Below are positions 28,176 to 40,543 of a stretch of DNA of 64,000 nucleotides, in pieces. Each line of letters starts with the position of its first letter. Positions within the stretch are counted from its first letter, which is position 1. The stretch lies in contig JAXCGZ010017025.1 in the NCBI GenBank assembly GCA_037179515.1, positions 37,501 to 101,500 of the forward strand, written 5' to 3'. The notes beneath the pieces were generated by a model. That model searched no databases and was not told the origin of the DNA. It saw nothing but the letters and a program-made list of their open reading frames with translations. The stretch is from Halocaridina rubra (lineage: Eukaryota > Arthropoda > Malacostraca > Decapoda > Atyidae). A program made the translations under genes and the position numbers.

Positions 28176-28619
28176 TAATGACATGCAGGGTGCACGGAAG
28201 TGGTCTTGTATACTACATCATGGGAAGAAAGAAAGAAATGCTGAGTAGGAAAAAAAAAAAGAGAACTAACTACGGGAGGCAGATATCTCAGTTCCTTACT
28301 TGAAATGCATTTGGCAGAGTTAGGTTATATATATTGAATGAATTTCTGCATCAATATAATTGAAAACAATGTGTGTTTCTAAATTAAAAATATAGCGGAC
28401 GGCTGTGTGTGTTTCCAAATTAGAAATATATACCGGACAGTCACAGTGACCTTCATCTCTGTATGGCTGTGACCTCTCATTTAATCCTAGAAGGTGGGTG
28501 GAACTTAATCGGATCGTTGACCTTGTATTGGAGACCCTCTGTCTAGGGCAGCATACATGATTGGCCACATGGAAATCGAGTGGGCGGAGACATTTTAAGC
28601 TTCAGCCAATAATTTTTCT

Positions 28620-29127
<508 letters not shown>

Positions 29128-29302
29128 ACAGTATGCTAATCATCTGCTTGTATTAGCTATATGAGAGGTGAAATTTTTTTTTTTTTTATGTTAGGATATA
29201 TCTCTGTAAGTAGACTTTAAGTACGTACAAAGCCTTTTTTACGATTTTTATTTTCAAATGTAATGAAATATTGATTTTAAGTCTCTTTGTTTCTCATTGC
29301 AG

Positions 29303-29350
29303 GCTGGACGAAATCTCTTCTGGATTCAATTTAACATTTCATACCTTCAG
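29303..29350 (+). CDS. candidate 48-nt internal exon (unknown gene)
   Basis: The 3' splice site is strong: pyrimidine-rich GTCTCTTTGTTTCTCATTGCAG ends at 29302. The 5' site is CAG followed by GTAAGT (29351-29356), a perfect consensus. The segment is 16 codons in phase 0 (AGRNLFWIQFNISYLQ); one other frame is also open. Short size and no recognised homology keep this tentative. If real, the host gene runs on the plus strand and this is an exon in a large intron-rich gene. Confidence 0.35.
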
Positions 29351-29410
29351 GTAAGTACCTCATATCATTCTGTACTGTCTAGTCAGGTTGATGTCCCTTT
29401 AGACTATAGT

Positions 29411-29539
29411 AATCTTGTTAAGATGAGTAACCCCCTAGAACACCATGTAAAGTTCAGTTTAGATTACGTTGCGTTGTGTGATTTGCCAAGTAAATATGAA
29501 GAACCCTAATTCATCATGGGCTTACTCTTCTTTACAAGA
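29411..29539. mobile_element. foldback family E, copy 1
   Basis: Starts AATCTTGTTAAGATGAGTAA and ends with TTACTCTTCTTTACAAGA, which are inverted repeats. The interior has the family words CACCATGTAAAG and TTTGCCAAGTAAATATGAAG. About 129 bp, non-coding. Same family as 48534-48664 and 50248-50381. Confidence 0.75.
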
Positions 29540-29647
29540 ACCTACTTTAGCTTCAGGTCCTGGGGGAGTCAAACACTTGAATAGTCTTAGAAAATTTTTT
29601 TTCTTCCAATTTCTAATTATATATCCCTCAGAATTACATAATAACCC

Positions 29648-29649
<2 letters not shown>

Positions 29650-29728
<79 letters not shown>
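29650..29728. repeat. (AT)n microsatellite
   Basis: About 79 bp of AT. Confidence 0.95.
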
Positions 29729-29729
<1 letters not shown>

Positions 29730-30068
29730 CTATTGATACTGAACAGCTTTTGAGAAATTTTCCCCATTTTCTTCCATAATTTCCCCAGAACAAACAAACA
29801 AACATTTATTTCCATTTTGTACAATGGTTATTCAACATTAATAGTAACTTATAAGTAGACATGTAATTAAACTAATAAATAAGAGGGTTAGACATAGTTA
29901 AATTAAATGTAGCTTTCACAGAAAATAATAATGCTGTAATAAAAATGTTAACAATTATGTTAATAATAAAGTAGTAAGTATGCCACTAGATACAGGATCG
30001 TTATTATCGGCATCATATCCATATTTGTTTCCTTACAATGAGAATAATTAGTTCTTAATGAGCAGCAA

Positions 30069-32957
30069 CTATTTGTCCAAAAGAAAACTATATAGTTTGC
30101 CTTTGAATGCTGTGAAGGAGGATGCATTTTTTAGATGCTCTGGAATATTATTCCAGAGTGTTGACCCTTTGATAGTGATCATCTTTGAACCTGCTTCTGT
30201 GTTTGTTCTGTGAATAAAGAGCTCACTGCTCTGTCTTGTGTTGGTTCCCCTTATATCCCTGACTGTTTTTAAATCAAATAGCCAGCTAGGATAATGATGG
30301 TCCAAAATTTTGAATACAAAAACATAAATAGCATAAGCGACCTTATTTTCTGCCCGCAGCCACCCAAGTTTATTGAGAGCTGGTGTGATGTGGTCATATT
30401 TTCTTATTCCTCCCAGGGCAACTCGAGCTGCAAAATTAATAAGCTTCTGTATTCTGTTTATCTGAGTCTTAGTGGTAGCTCCCCAAACAGTTGTGCAGTA
30501 ATTAATGTGACTTAGGGCTAGAGATTCAACAACAGGTATTCGAGTGGTAGTCTCAAAATTGTCTTTAATATGTGATAAGTACATTAATGTTCCTGTAACC
30601 TTTTTGCATACTTTATCTATGTGCGAATCAAACATCATGTGGTTATCAAAGTGAATTCCTTGGTTTTTGACTGTTTTGCTTGGTGTGATAATACATACAT
30701 ATACCTTGGCTGTTTCCCCCTTTAATATTGTCGCAAAAATTAATTGTTGTGTTTTCTGGAATTTGTGCTATGTGGAACCTTGAACCAATAAATATGCACT
30801 GTGTTTTACTTTCGTTAATTAACAGCCCAATTTCTTGGAAATAGGTTTTAATTTTTGACAGAGTGTTTTTTGCTCTTAAAGTTAGCTCTGGGAGATTATT
30901 AATATCACCACTAAGGAGTAGTTGAGTGTCATCTGCATATTGTACGACTAGACAGTGAGAAATGAAAGAAGATAGATCATTTACGTAAATGGAGAAGAGG
31001 ATAGGACCAAGTACTGATCCCTGTGGAACACCAAATGATACATTTTTTGGCACAGAGATAATGTTGTTAAGACGTATGGACTGTTTACGATTAGATAGAT
31101 ACTCGCTAAACCAGCTTGGCTCAATATTTAAGTTAATACATTTACTTAAAAGAATTTCATGGTTTACACTGTCGAAGGCTTTTGATAAGTCTAATAATAC
31201 AGGCATAGATATTTTTTTTCATATCTATGTTATTATATATACTATTCGTAACTTTAAGCAGTGCAGTTTCCGTCGAAAGTTTCGGTCTGAAACCATGTTG
31301 GTTAATACTTAATAGTCTATTTGATTCTAAATATGACATAAGTTGGCATGCAACAATTTTTTCTAATATTTTAGAGAAAATGGGTAGCAGGGAAATGGGA
31401 CGATAGTTTGTCACATCTTCTCTGTCCCCCTATTTATGCAGAGGTATTACATGTGATATTTTCCAAGAGTCAGGAAACTTTTTAGTAACAATGGAAGTGT
31501 TCATAATAGTTAGAATATAGGATGCAGTCATGGGTAGAGCATCTTTGATGAACTGAAATGGTATACCATCTGAACCATAAGAGCCAGTTTCTTAGGCTCT
31601 TTATGGTAAGAATTAGGGTAGCACAATCGATAGGAGTTATCTTGAAGTACTCTCTTGTGTTTTCATTGGAAGAATTGTCATTTAAGCAATTACTCATATT
31701 CACTGAGTTGATGTTTTCTTGAGTTTTTTCATGTGTATTTTTGCCAGCGTTAGCAAAATAGTTATTAAAGTTTTCTGCTTTGTCTTTCAACTCCGTAATA
31801 TTTTCATAGCTTTCTGAGGTACTCTTTTCACTTGGTATCATGCTTCTTATCACTTTCCAAGTTGCTGCTGTATCATGTCTAGAGTCATTAAATTGTTTTT
31901 TGTAAAAGTCTTTTTTACTTACACTGATGAGAGATCTGACACGTTTCTTTTCTGTTTTATAACGTTCTCGGAGAGTCATATCATATCTATTAATTTTTAG
32001 CTCTTTTTGTATTTGATTTCTGATTTGCATTGCCTCTTTGATGTCATTAGTTAGCCAGGGGGCTGATGGGCGGGTTATTTTTCTTGTTACAATGGGTGCA
32101 CAACTATCTAAGCATTCAAGGAAGACTTTTGTTAGAATCTCAACCTGCAAATCGACGTTATCTGTGTATTTAATTCTGTTAAGTGCATTTGTGTTGTTGA
32201 TTAATGTTTCACAAAAGATATCAGGGGAGTAATTTTTTAGACACCGGAATGTCTTGAGGAGAGGCTTCCTTTTGGGCTTGTTTATGTTTAGCATAGCAAT
32301 GTTCAGCTCGTGGTCTGCAATTGGGCAGGGAACTACGTCCCAATAGGGTATACTTTCCACTTTATTTGTTATTATCAGATCTATAAGAGTCCTAGAATTA
32401 GGGGTTATGCGGGTCGGTTTTGTCACTATTTGTGTTAACTTCACAGTGTTGATCACCCTTTTCATTTTGTTATCTGCTGAGAGCAAGTCATCATTAAAAT
32501 CACCAAGTATGTATATGGGTTTATGACGCGCACAGATATTTCTGAATGTTTCTAGCAGATGATTGAATGAACTGGTAGGTGCTTTAGGGTGACGGTAAAC
32601 ACACCCTACAATGAAAGATGGAAGTTTCTGATACTGCACAGTGATCCATAAATCTTCGAGCTCCTCAGTTTTTTCTAAACCTGTGGTTATTTCTGATGCA
32701 ATAAGATAATTTCTAACATAAATACAAACCTCACCCCCTCGGCCATGGTCATTGTGAAATATTTTAAACTCTGGGATATTCACATATTTATTTTCAGTTG
32801 TAGGAGGAAGCCAAGTTTCACTTACACAGAGGATGTCTATGTTGTAGTCTTTTGTTAGCATTATTATTTCCCCAAAATGAGCGAACAGGGACTGAGCGTT
32901 CACATGTACTAATGTTACATTCTTACCATGTTTCATTGGGGTGGTATCCATAGTCAT
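30069..32957 (-). pseudogene. LINE ORF2: APE endonuclease + reverse transcriptase, broken
   Basis: The start is probably the ATG at 32955-32957 (others at 32951 and 32936), overlapping the ORF1 stop by about 30 nt. The full frame would be about 960 codons, usual for the group. The APE domain follows at once: VHVNAQSL, CVSETWL, GDFNDDLL, RTLIDLIITN and PIADHELN carry the expected catalytic Asn, Glu, Asp and His positions. RT motifs are NYRPISLLP (about 31410-31385), SKAFDSV (about 31170), GVPQGSVLGP (about 31030-31000) and YADD (30928-30939). The tail ends at a stop at 30069-30071. Lesions are a frameshift near 31587-31600, an in-frame TAG at 31430-31432, a slip in an A8 run (31212-31219) and a frameshift between 30640 and 30705. 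The APE half (to about 31600) is one intact frame. Confidence 0.93.
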
Positions 32958-34250
32958 AGTTTCGACTGTGTGATTCTGCTGGGAATTCATCATTGTAGTG
33001 TGTTCTGGGGTTAGCCCATGGATCCTGGTGTCTGTACCTGCCGTTGGATGTGTAACGCTGGTTTGAGTACGTGCCGTGGTATGATCGGGCCTTCCCAAAG
33101 TTTGTATGCTTAGGTGAGTGTCTAGGGTTGTAAGACCCATCACTCCAGGAGAAGTCTCTTGTGCGTGGACGGCGATAAGAGAGGTTTGTATCGTGTCTCT
33201 TTCTGTAGTCTCGCGTATAGGGGATTGTTTCATTAGCTCTTTGCTGTTTATTTTGGTATGACTGTAGTTTGGGATATTTTGTAGAATACCCAGGTTGTGT
33301 CCATTGTTTGCCCCCACGAAATGGCTGGACAATTGTGTCTGTAGGCCATTGATTCAGTTTGTAAGGCACATATTCAAATCCTTTCGATATCGTTATTGCG
33401 AAGGAAACCCAATTTGGTTTGCGAGAAAGCTCCTTAATCAAGACTTCTTCAGAAGGAATGCCTTGATTTGTCAGTGTATTACGTATCTCTCTCTCTCAAA
33501 GGGGTTGCCAGGAATGCGAATATATATTTGAGCTGTAACCCTTGCACTTGCATTATTGGGCAACTGTGGCTGTGGGGGAGAGGACTTCGATGGAATGTTT
33601 AGAATAGAGACTGCTGCTATTTTGTCTTTTCTGTTTTCTTCTTTGTTTTGCAGCCTATTGCTAGGTTGGTTATTTGTGCTGGAAGGTGTAATTTGGTTGT
33701 CCTGGTTAGTGATAGTTGCTGTGTTATTAGGAGTAGTGGAGATTGGCTCTATATCTTCTTCGCTGTTTTGCAACTCTTTACCAGGTTGGTTGTTTGTGCT
33801 GGGAAGAATCTTGTTCTGGTTAGTGCCTGTCGCTGTATTGTTAGGAGTAGTGGGGAATGACGCTGTTGTTTCATCACTATTTTGTAACCTGTTACTGATT
33901 TGATTATTTATGCTAGATGGTGCCTTCAGGTTGTCTAGTTGATTATCACTTTTATCTGGATCTACCTCTTCTTCACTACCACTGTCACTTTCGTCTTTCA
34001 ATGCACTGAAGGAATTGTGAGTAGAGACAGAAAACTTAGTTTGCAAAACCTGAGGGTTGTTGATAGAAGGGACATCATCGTTGTTAGACGACAGCACTGA
34101 ACTGAGAGGTGGAGAATACCCTATTAATTTTTTCCCGTATAGAAATTTAATAAATTAGTTAACACTGAAAAGGCTGGAGCATTCGGAAAATTCTGCTTCA
34201 GTAATTGAGTAAAATTCAGTTGACATATATGATGACTTATTTATACTCAT
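32923..34250 (-). pseudogene. LINE ORF1: putative nucleic-acid-binding protein, broken
   Basis: The start is probably the ATG at 34248-34250 (MSINKSSYMSTEFYS). Order: a short N-terminal part, an acidic DSGSEEEVD patch, a Asn/Gln/Thr-rich stretch with two and a half copies of a ~38-residue repeat (33633-33917), a RIPGNPFERE segment, WVSFAITISKGFEYVPYKL, and an Arg/Tyr/Asn-rich basic C-terminus to the TAA at 32923-32925. An in-frame TAA lies at 34155-34157. A frameshift coincides with a (GA)6 tract at 33486-33497; removing one GA unit aligns the two frames. No CCHC zinc knuckle is visible. Identification as ORF1 rests on position, overlap with ORF2 and composition. Confidence 0.85.
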
Positions 34251-34300
34251 GATATATCTCTTTAGATTCAGTGCTTCTGAATGCAAGTATGACCATCTCT

Positions 34301-34303
<3 letters not shown>

Positions 34304-34394
<91 letters not shown>
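34304..34394. repeat. (CT)n microsatellite
   Basis: About 91 bp of CT at the 5' boundary of the LINE. It may mark the insertion site or have expanded later. Confidence 0.95.
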
Positions 34395-34398
<4 letters not shown>

Positions 34399-34587
34399 TC
34401 GTGACGTTTCAAACAATTACTTCAAGTAGAGGATCTCAGTGAGGTAATCCCGTAAACCATAAGAGTAGAGAAATGCAGTTGTTATATTCCTTAGATAGCT
34501 TTTGAACTGCTTTAAGAGTAATGTATTATTTTCTTTTTAGGGGCTTGTTCTTTTGTGTTTTTATTTGATCCTCTTTTTCTCTCATTT

Positions 34588-34589
<2 letters not shown>

Positions 34590-34681
<92 letters not shown>
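34590..34681. repeat. (AT)n microsatellite
   Basis: About 91 bp of AT with one G interruption near 34651. Confidence 0.95.
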
Positions 34682-34682
<1 letters not shown>

Positions 34683-34940
34683 TATTCTTTATTCTCTTAT
34701 TCTCCTCTTCTGTATTCTTGGGGATTGTTACCTTTGATTAGAAAAAGCACTTCCATATCTGTAAATATATCTGGGAAATCATCGGTCTCCCCTCATTGTT
34801 CAGTATGTCCTCAATACTTCTTTTCAAGTTCCATACTTCACATTATGGGTGTACTAATTGAGAAGCATTTGAAGGAATTAAGGAAGCTAAAGAATTTGCA
34901 CATATATTTCGGTTCTCATTTGCTAATGACTCGAAGATAG

Positions 34941-35088
<148 letters not shown>

Positions 35089-35587
35089 TTGTTTATCTGT
35101 GTGTCTGTCTCTTTTCTCTCCCACACGGACACTCAGTTTTCATTCAACACTAGTAGGTATTCTTTCACAAAGATGTTCCATTCCAAGCTAAATTACTCCT
35201 CTTTTCCTTTCCAGTCCCACGATATCACCAAGATTAACCCATTATTCCATTTCAAATTAATCCATAACCCATCCTCATCATAATCCTTCCTCCCCCCCTC
35301 CCTTGCAACTCAACATTGCGCAAATTATGCTTCTGTCCCACTGCAGAGAAGTCTCCAGTCCCTTCCTCCTCAGGTAACGATTACTGATATCCTCATAAGA
35401 AATCCTCCAATTTACATTAACTCTGGAATTCCTGACCCATCTTATTTTCCACTCGTTGTAAGCTATTCCCACTTTTTGTATCAAGCCCAGACGATACATC
35501 ATTTGATACAAAATAGGAAATTTTGGTAATGATTGTCCATATAAGTAACTCATGTTTTTGTAGTTATATAAGGTAACTCTCTTTTTC

Positions 35588-35725
<138 letters not shown>

Positions 35726-35796
35726 CCCTGTTGCCTGGGATGATATTAGTCATCCTCTAAAATTTTTGATAGGTTCAGTATGTGATAAACATACTC

Positions 35797-35871
<75 letters not shown>
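35797..35871. repeat. (GT)n-(AT)n compound
   Basis: Short GT run then about 65 bp of AT. Confidence 0.95.
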
Positions 35872-35875
<4 letters not shown>

Positions 35876-36731
35876 GACCTTGGTTGTTAATATTACCTGC
35901 TAAACTATTGCTCGGATGTGATAAGCAGTTTGTAATTTTATCCGGATTTTGCCCATAATAATGTTGTCTTTTGCAATTACTGTATAAGTGTTTGAAGATA
36001 TAATGTACACTATTGTTGTAATGTTAGCGAAGGAAATGAATTCCTTGAAATCTATTCTCTTTTTGTAGTGTTCTTGTCGTCTATTAAACTTTGATCCAAG
36101 TATTTGATACCGGCGCCATCACTATTATTCCCATGAGCAGCTGTTGCACCATTTAATAAATTAATGGACGCTTTCATTATCATCCTGAAAAGCAGATGTA
36201 AATTACTTTCCCACCAGAGCTCTGGTCTTCCGTAACCATTATTTTAGAATAACTTTTTTTTCTTTTTTTACCTGTCTGTGTTTTTGATATCTTGATACTG
36301 TACTGACGGGATGAGAACTGTATTGTGAAGGTGACCACTACTTAATTGAAAACCGTTGCTATCGATTTATTTCCTCGGGAATTGGAAGTACTTTTAAACT
36401 TTTCTCTCCTGTAGAATTTAGTCTCATTTTAGCTACAGTCGGCATGACGTTTCATCATATTATGTTCTGGTTTTATGTTATGGCATTAATAATAGACTAA
36501 ATGTAAATATATCCTCTACGGTCCAATATATTTCGCTGTCGTGATTACTAATTGTTCTAACTTCAGTAAATAACTTGGAATAGTGCCTCCTTTTTTTTTT
36601 AAGGTGTTTTGCGACACTCTCTTTGAGTAATTAAGTTAAATGTGCCTTCCAAGTTGATCTAGCTATCCGGAGCATTACATAATACCAGGAGCCGTAGCAG
36701 AGAAGACTGTTAGGACTCTAGCTTTAGTGTA
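35872..36731. other. unassigned unique sequence
   Basis: No open frame of note and no repeat family match. Confidence 0.5.
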
Positions 36732-36768
36732 AATTTAGACAGAATTTAGCCAAAATTCTGTCTAAATT
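36732..36768. repeat. perfect 16-bp inverted repeat, 5-nt loop
   Basis: Arms AATTTAGACAGAATTT (36732-36747) and AAATTCTGTCTAAATT (36753-36768). It sits 10 bp upstream of the SINE target-site duplication. Confidence 0.9.
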
Positions 36769-36791
36769 ATAGGTTTACATTAACTTCGATT

Positions 36792-36990
36792 TGTGTAGTC
36801 ACCGTGGCTCAAGCGGTAGCGTCCGCGACTCTGAGGCGGCAGGTTGAGGGTTCGCGTCCCGTCACGGTCTGAGGTTAGCAAGGTCATGCACTCAGGGTAC
36901 GGATTACATCTTCCAAAACAAATCCTTCGTAAGAAGGCAACCGTCCTAGCCCTTGGTAGAAAAGGGAGTCCGTGACGTAAAACCGGAACA
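36792..36990 (+). mobile_element. tRNA-derived SINE family B, full-length copy with TSD
   Basis: The head is tRNA-like, with A box TGGCTCAAGCGG (about 36805-36816) and B box GGTTCGCGTCC about 45 bp later (36849-36859), the pol III internal promoter pattern. The body runs through CTGAGGTTAGCAAGGTCATG and AAGAAGGCAACCGTCC to the terminus CGTAAAACCGGAACA. Flanks are a perfect 13-bp direct repeat, ATTAACTTCGATT at 36779-36791 and 36991-37003. About 199 bp, non-coding, mobilised in trans by an unidentified LINE. Confidence 0.93.
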
Positions 36991-37311
36991 ATTAACTTCG
37001 ATTCGTATGGTGGATCAGGCCTATTCAGTTCCTTTGGAACCGTTTTGTGTGTGAACCTCAAGTCGTAATTAACATGTTTCTAACTTGGATACGTTGTTAA
37101 ATCTTATGTCCTGGGGATCCTACCTCTGGTCCTGAGTTACACATGTCTAATATATCAAATATAAGTCATGGCCTCTTGTGGTTTCCATATAGTGTCTTAA
37201 AGGCATGTAACAGTCACCTTATCTGTTCTTCTGTAAATATGAATCCGCCATATGTGAGTATGGAATGTTTCATAGGAGACCTAATTTTAATATTGTGTTA
37301 TAATAATACAC

Positions 37312-37400
37312 CGTTTTATGTCATAATTAGTCCCCATTATGGGGGTGGACACAGGTTGAAGCAGGGGGATAGACTGAATGCCTTGTCATTAGCCTTCTGA
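37312..37400 (-). mobile_element. SINE family C, partial copy
   Basis: CCCATTATGGGGGTGGACAC, GGTTGAAGCAGG and a decayed core match the 3' half of family C read on the minus strand. The tRNA-like head is absent. Confidence 0.5.
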
Positions 37401-37423
37401 CTCATGCGCGTATCATTGGTTTC

Positions 37424-37507
<84 letters not shown>

Positions 37508-37529
37508 CGTGTGCGTACGTGCGTGTGCA
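37424..37529. repeat. (AT)n-(GT)n-CG-rich alternating tract
   Basis: AT about 37424-37484, GT about 37484-37507, then CGTGTGCGTACGTGCGTGTG. From about 37437 purine and pyrimidine alternate for roughly 90 bp, a Z-DNA-prone arrangement. Confidence 0.9.
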
Positions 37530-37827
37530 ATTCTTGATAGATATAAAGAAAACAAAACAAATGACACGATTGTTCTGCAAAGTTATGGCTATTAAAAAAA
37601 AATGAAGACTAAAACGAACGTTGTCTTTTTATTTTTTTTACATTATGAAATATTCTACTCGATATTGTTTATATTTGATATTTTTGTTGTTGTATTCTTA
37701 AGCTTTGTACTTCTTTGCTGATAAGAATGAGGATTGTTTATTTTTGAAAATTATTTTTTAGAGATAAATATATATGTATTCTGGATTAAATTGCTGTTGC
37801 AAATGCTTCTTCTTTTTCTTTTTCATC

Positions 37828-37860
37828 TCCTCCTCCTCCCTCCTCCTCCTCCTCCTCCTT
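37828..37860. repeat. (TCC)n patch
   Basis: About ten TCC triplets with one slip. Confidence 0.85.
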
Positions 37861-38012
37861 CAACAATCGAAGATTCTCTTGTTGTTACTCCTTCAGTAAT
37901 ATGAAATACCCACGAGAATTTCCCATCCTAACCTCTTTCTAGTATGTGTTTGTTGATAGACAGGCCATGTTTTTATCTTTTTCACATTTTACAATTGATA
38001 GTATAAAAACTG

Positions 38013-38240
38013 GGGGCACAAACAGTTGCCCTTGAAGACAGTTACCCCCGGGACGTTTGCCCCAGTGAAATATATAATGAAGCGAAGAAATAACGAAAAA
38101 CGTTTAGTGTGAATGATATATTTCACACTTGGTTAGCTTAGGGGCAATTGTCCTAAGGGATAATCATCCTAAGGGGCAGTTGTCTCAGGAGTAATTGTCC
38201 TGTGGGGCTATTGTCCAAAGAGGTAGTTGACCATCCCCTT
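38013..38240. mobile_element. foldback built of opposed 16-bp tandem arrays
   Basis: 38141-38237 holds about six 16-bp units of the type GGGGCAATTGTCCTAA. 38013-38063 holds about three units of the same type on the opposite strand. Between them GTGAAATATAT (38065-38075) and ATATATTTCAC (38115-38125) are also inverted. The whole is a ~225-bp self-complementary block. It resembles a MITE whose arms are themselves tandem repeats, and I know no named family. Confidence 0.75.
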
Positions 38241-38836
38241 ATTTAACATATTGTGGAGCAGTTTGTGATATTATTAATACTTTTCAATAAAGAAGCGAGA
38301 TCACTTCATCTATTTATGTGTATCAGTGACAGTTTACCCGTTTAGATGTAAGATTTATAGCTTGCTCTCTCTCCCGTTCTGACTGTCAGAGTAATTTATA
38401 TTTTAAAAGTTAATTCAAACTACATTTGCTGGTTTCAGACCTAGAGAAATATAATTGTAAATAAATGTATCATTTATCAAGGGGAAATTTGGCACTACAG
38501 TGCCAGAAAGGCACGGTTATTGGTACCAATTATTTTATCTGTTAATTCGTGTGTGTTTCCTTTTACTTTTTTTTTAACATTATAATATACTACCAGTACC
38601 TCTTTTTTTGCCTCCCCCTAAAGATTAGTTCAAGAATAGGGAATATTGTTTTGACAAGGTTAAACACGTGACCTCTTGGGTATTTACCCCCCCCCCCTTT
38701 CAACCTCACCCAATTAAGGTGAAGTTTGTCAGTTTTATCTTAACGGATTGCCAAAGGCACGTTAGGCCTAATAGTGACTCATAAGGGAACTTTCTTTCTC
38801 TTTTGGAAAATTGGTGAACATCGTTATTGAAAAGAG
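38241..38836. other. unassigned unique sequence
   Basis: Contains a C9-type run near 38690. No gene seen. Confidence 0.5.
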
Positions 38837-39015
<179 letters not shown>

Positions 39016-39469
39016 CAGTAGGATTTTTTTTTATTGAAAGGTACTCTTTGACCATTGATCTCATTAATTTACAACTGTACTCACTGAGACTAATTAGTTA
39101 ACCGGGGAAAGTTCCAACGAGAACGTTTCTTCTTTACAAATATTAACTATGACATAGCGAATAGGACCCATTATTAATGTACCTCTACAGAAATTAATCT
39201 TTCTACAATTTGTTGATTTGAAAAAATCTTATAATAATGATAATGCGTACATACATACGTGCATATATTAGGCCTCATTCCCCCTTGTAATAATGGTGAT
39301 GATGATGGAATCTTCATAAACCAAGCCTACCATAATAAGTATTTATGATTATTATTGTATTACAACAGTTGGATGTTTTGGGACAATCGCTCAAATCCTT
39401 GCGGTTGGATTTGCTCTTAAAGCTCTCCCACCAAGAGTTCAAGAAATCAATACTTAAGCCTTTTGAATT

Positions 39470-39470
<1 letters not shown>

Positions 39471-39504
<34 letters not shown>

Positions 39505-39512
39505 AGTAGAGA

Positions 39513-39545
<33 letters not shown>

Positions 39546-39671
39546 GGTACAAGTCTTAGTAAACGAGAGAGAGAGAGAGATAAGGAAAAAAATAGAAGGA
39601 TTAGTAAAGGGGAAAGAGAAAGTAGAAGGTTTAGGAAAGAAAGGAGAGAGATTGACTAAAAGAATTAGTAA

Positions 39672-39707
<36 letters not shown>

Positions 39708-39720
39708 TAGAAAAGGAGAG
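39471..39720. repeat. interrupted (GA)n cluster
   Basis: Four or more GA tracts separated by related linkers such as GGATTAGTAAAGGAGAGA. The linkers resemble words in 41040-41720. The open frame here is Arg/Glu-rich purely from GA composition. Confidence 0.85.
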
Positions 39721-40543
39721 AAAAAATATGATTCGATTAAGTGGCAGATTAGGTTGGTGGTAAGTGAGCTTCAACAATAGAAGAACCATTGCGGTTTACC
39801 ACAATACCGAAAGTGCTTGATTTACTTAGGCCTATTTACTCGCACTTACACATTCGCTCACATACACAGCCAAACGCACGCTCCACGCATCTCGAATGGC
39901 ATGTACGTCTTCTTCCCACTTGCTTGTCAGTTTGGTCTTGTAGGGTCCTTCATGTACATTACTGTGTAGGTTACTTTTGTGCAAACAAACAAACATACAT
40001 ACATACATACACGTACATGCGCTACCTGTCTTACCCCCCGCGCGTGCTCAGCATAAAAAAAAAGGTCGGATCATTTGTATCGCTAGGCCCAAACTTTTTT
40101 TTCTTCACAGCCCAAGGAATTAGACACCATATTAATGCCAAAACATTATGTACTCTTTTGTTGGGTAACTATGCTTGTATGAACGGTAACAAGCAGGTTT
40201 AACTAGCCACTCGTTACGTTTAATAGGCCTCGAACTGCCTCTTCATTATTCATCAGGAAGGATTTTAATGAGATAATGGGGGTTTTTATTTCAGAGGAAT
40301 AGGTCTGTGAATGTTCCAAATCTTTATTGTTAAGACGATTGTAAGTTCGCATTTTAAGAGAAAAGAAGTCTCATTGTAGAATGTGATATTTCACTTGTAA
40401 TAAAAATATCTATCGAGATTTCTTATGAAGAAGCTTATGTTTTGCTATAGTCTTAAGCATATAGTCTCATCATGCTGCTAGCTTTAGTATATAGGCCCAC
40501 TCAACATACATGTGCTTATTTTTTGTGGTTTTGCATATAGGTC

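Larger units (their letters stand above)
29789..34300 (-). mobile_element. near full-length non-LTR retrotransposon (LINE), decayed
   Basis: A two-ORF LINE of about 4.5 kb on the minus strand. The order is a short 5' UTR, ORF1, an overlapping ORF2 with APE endonuclease and reverse transcriptase, a 3' UTR of about 270 bp, AATAAA, and a (TTTG)n tail at 29789-29802. Its 5' side meets a (CT)n tract at 34304-34394. Motifs (NYRPISLL, SKAFDSV, GVPQGSVLGP, YADD, and a tail homologous to VKNLG) place it in the Jockey/CR1/L2 assemblage. At least two stops and four frameshifts make this copy inactive. A younger partial copy lies at 52332-53228. Confidence 0.95.

Noticed and set aside
40111..40164. Possible 54-nt exon after a strong TTTTTTTTCTTCACAG acceptor
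   Set aside because: The donor (GG followed by GTAACT) is weak and the peptide nondescript; left as a note only.
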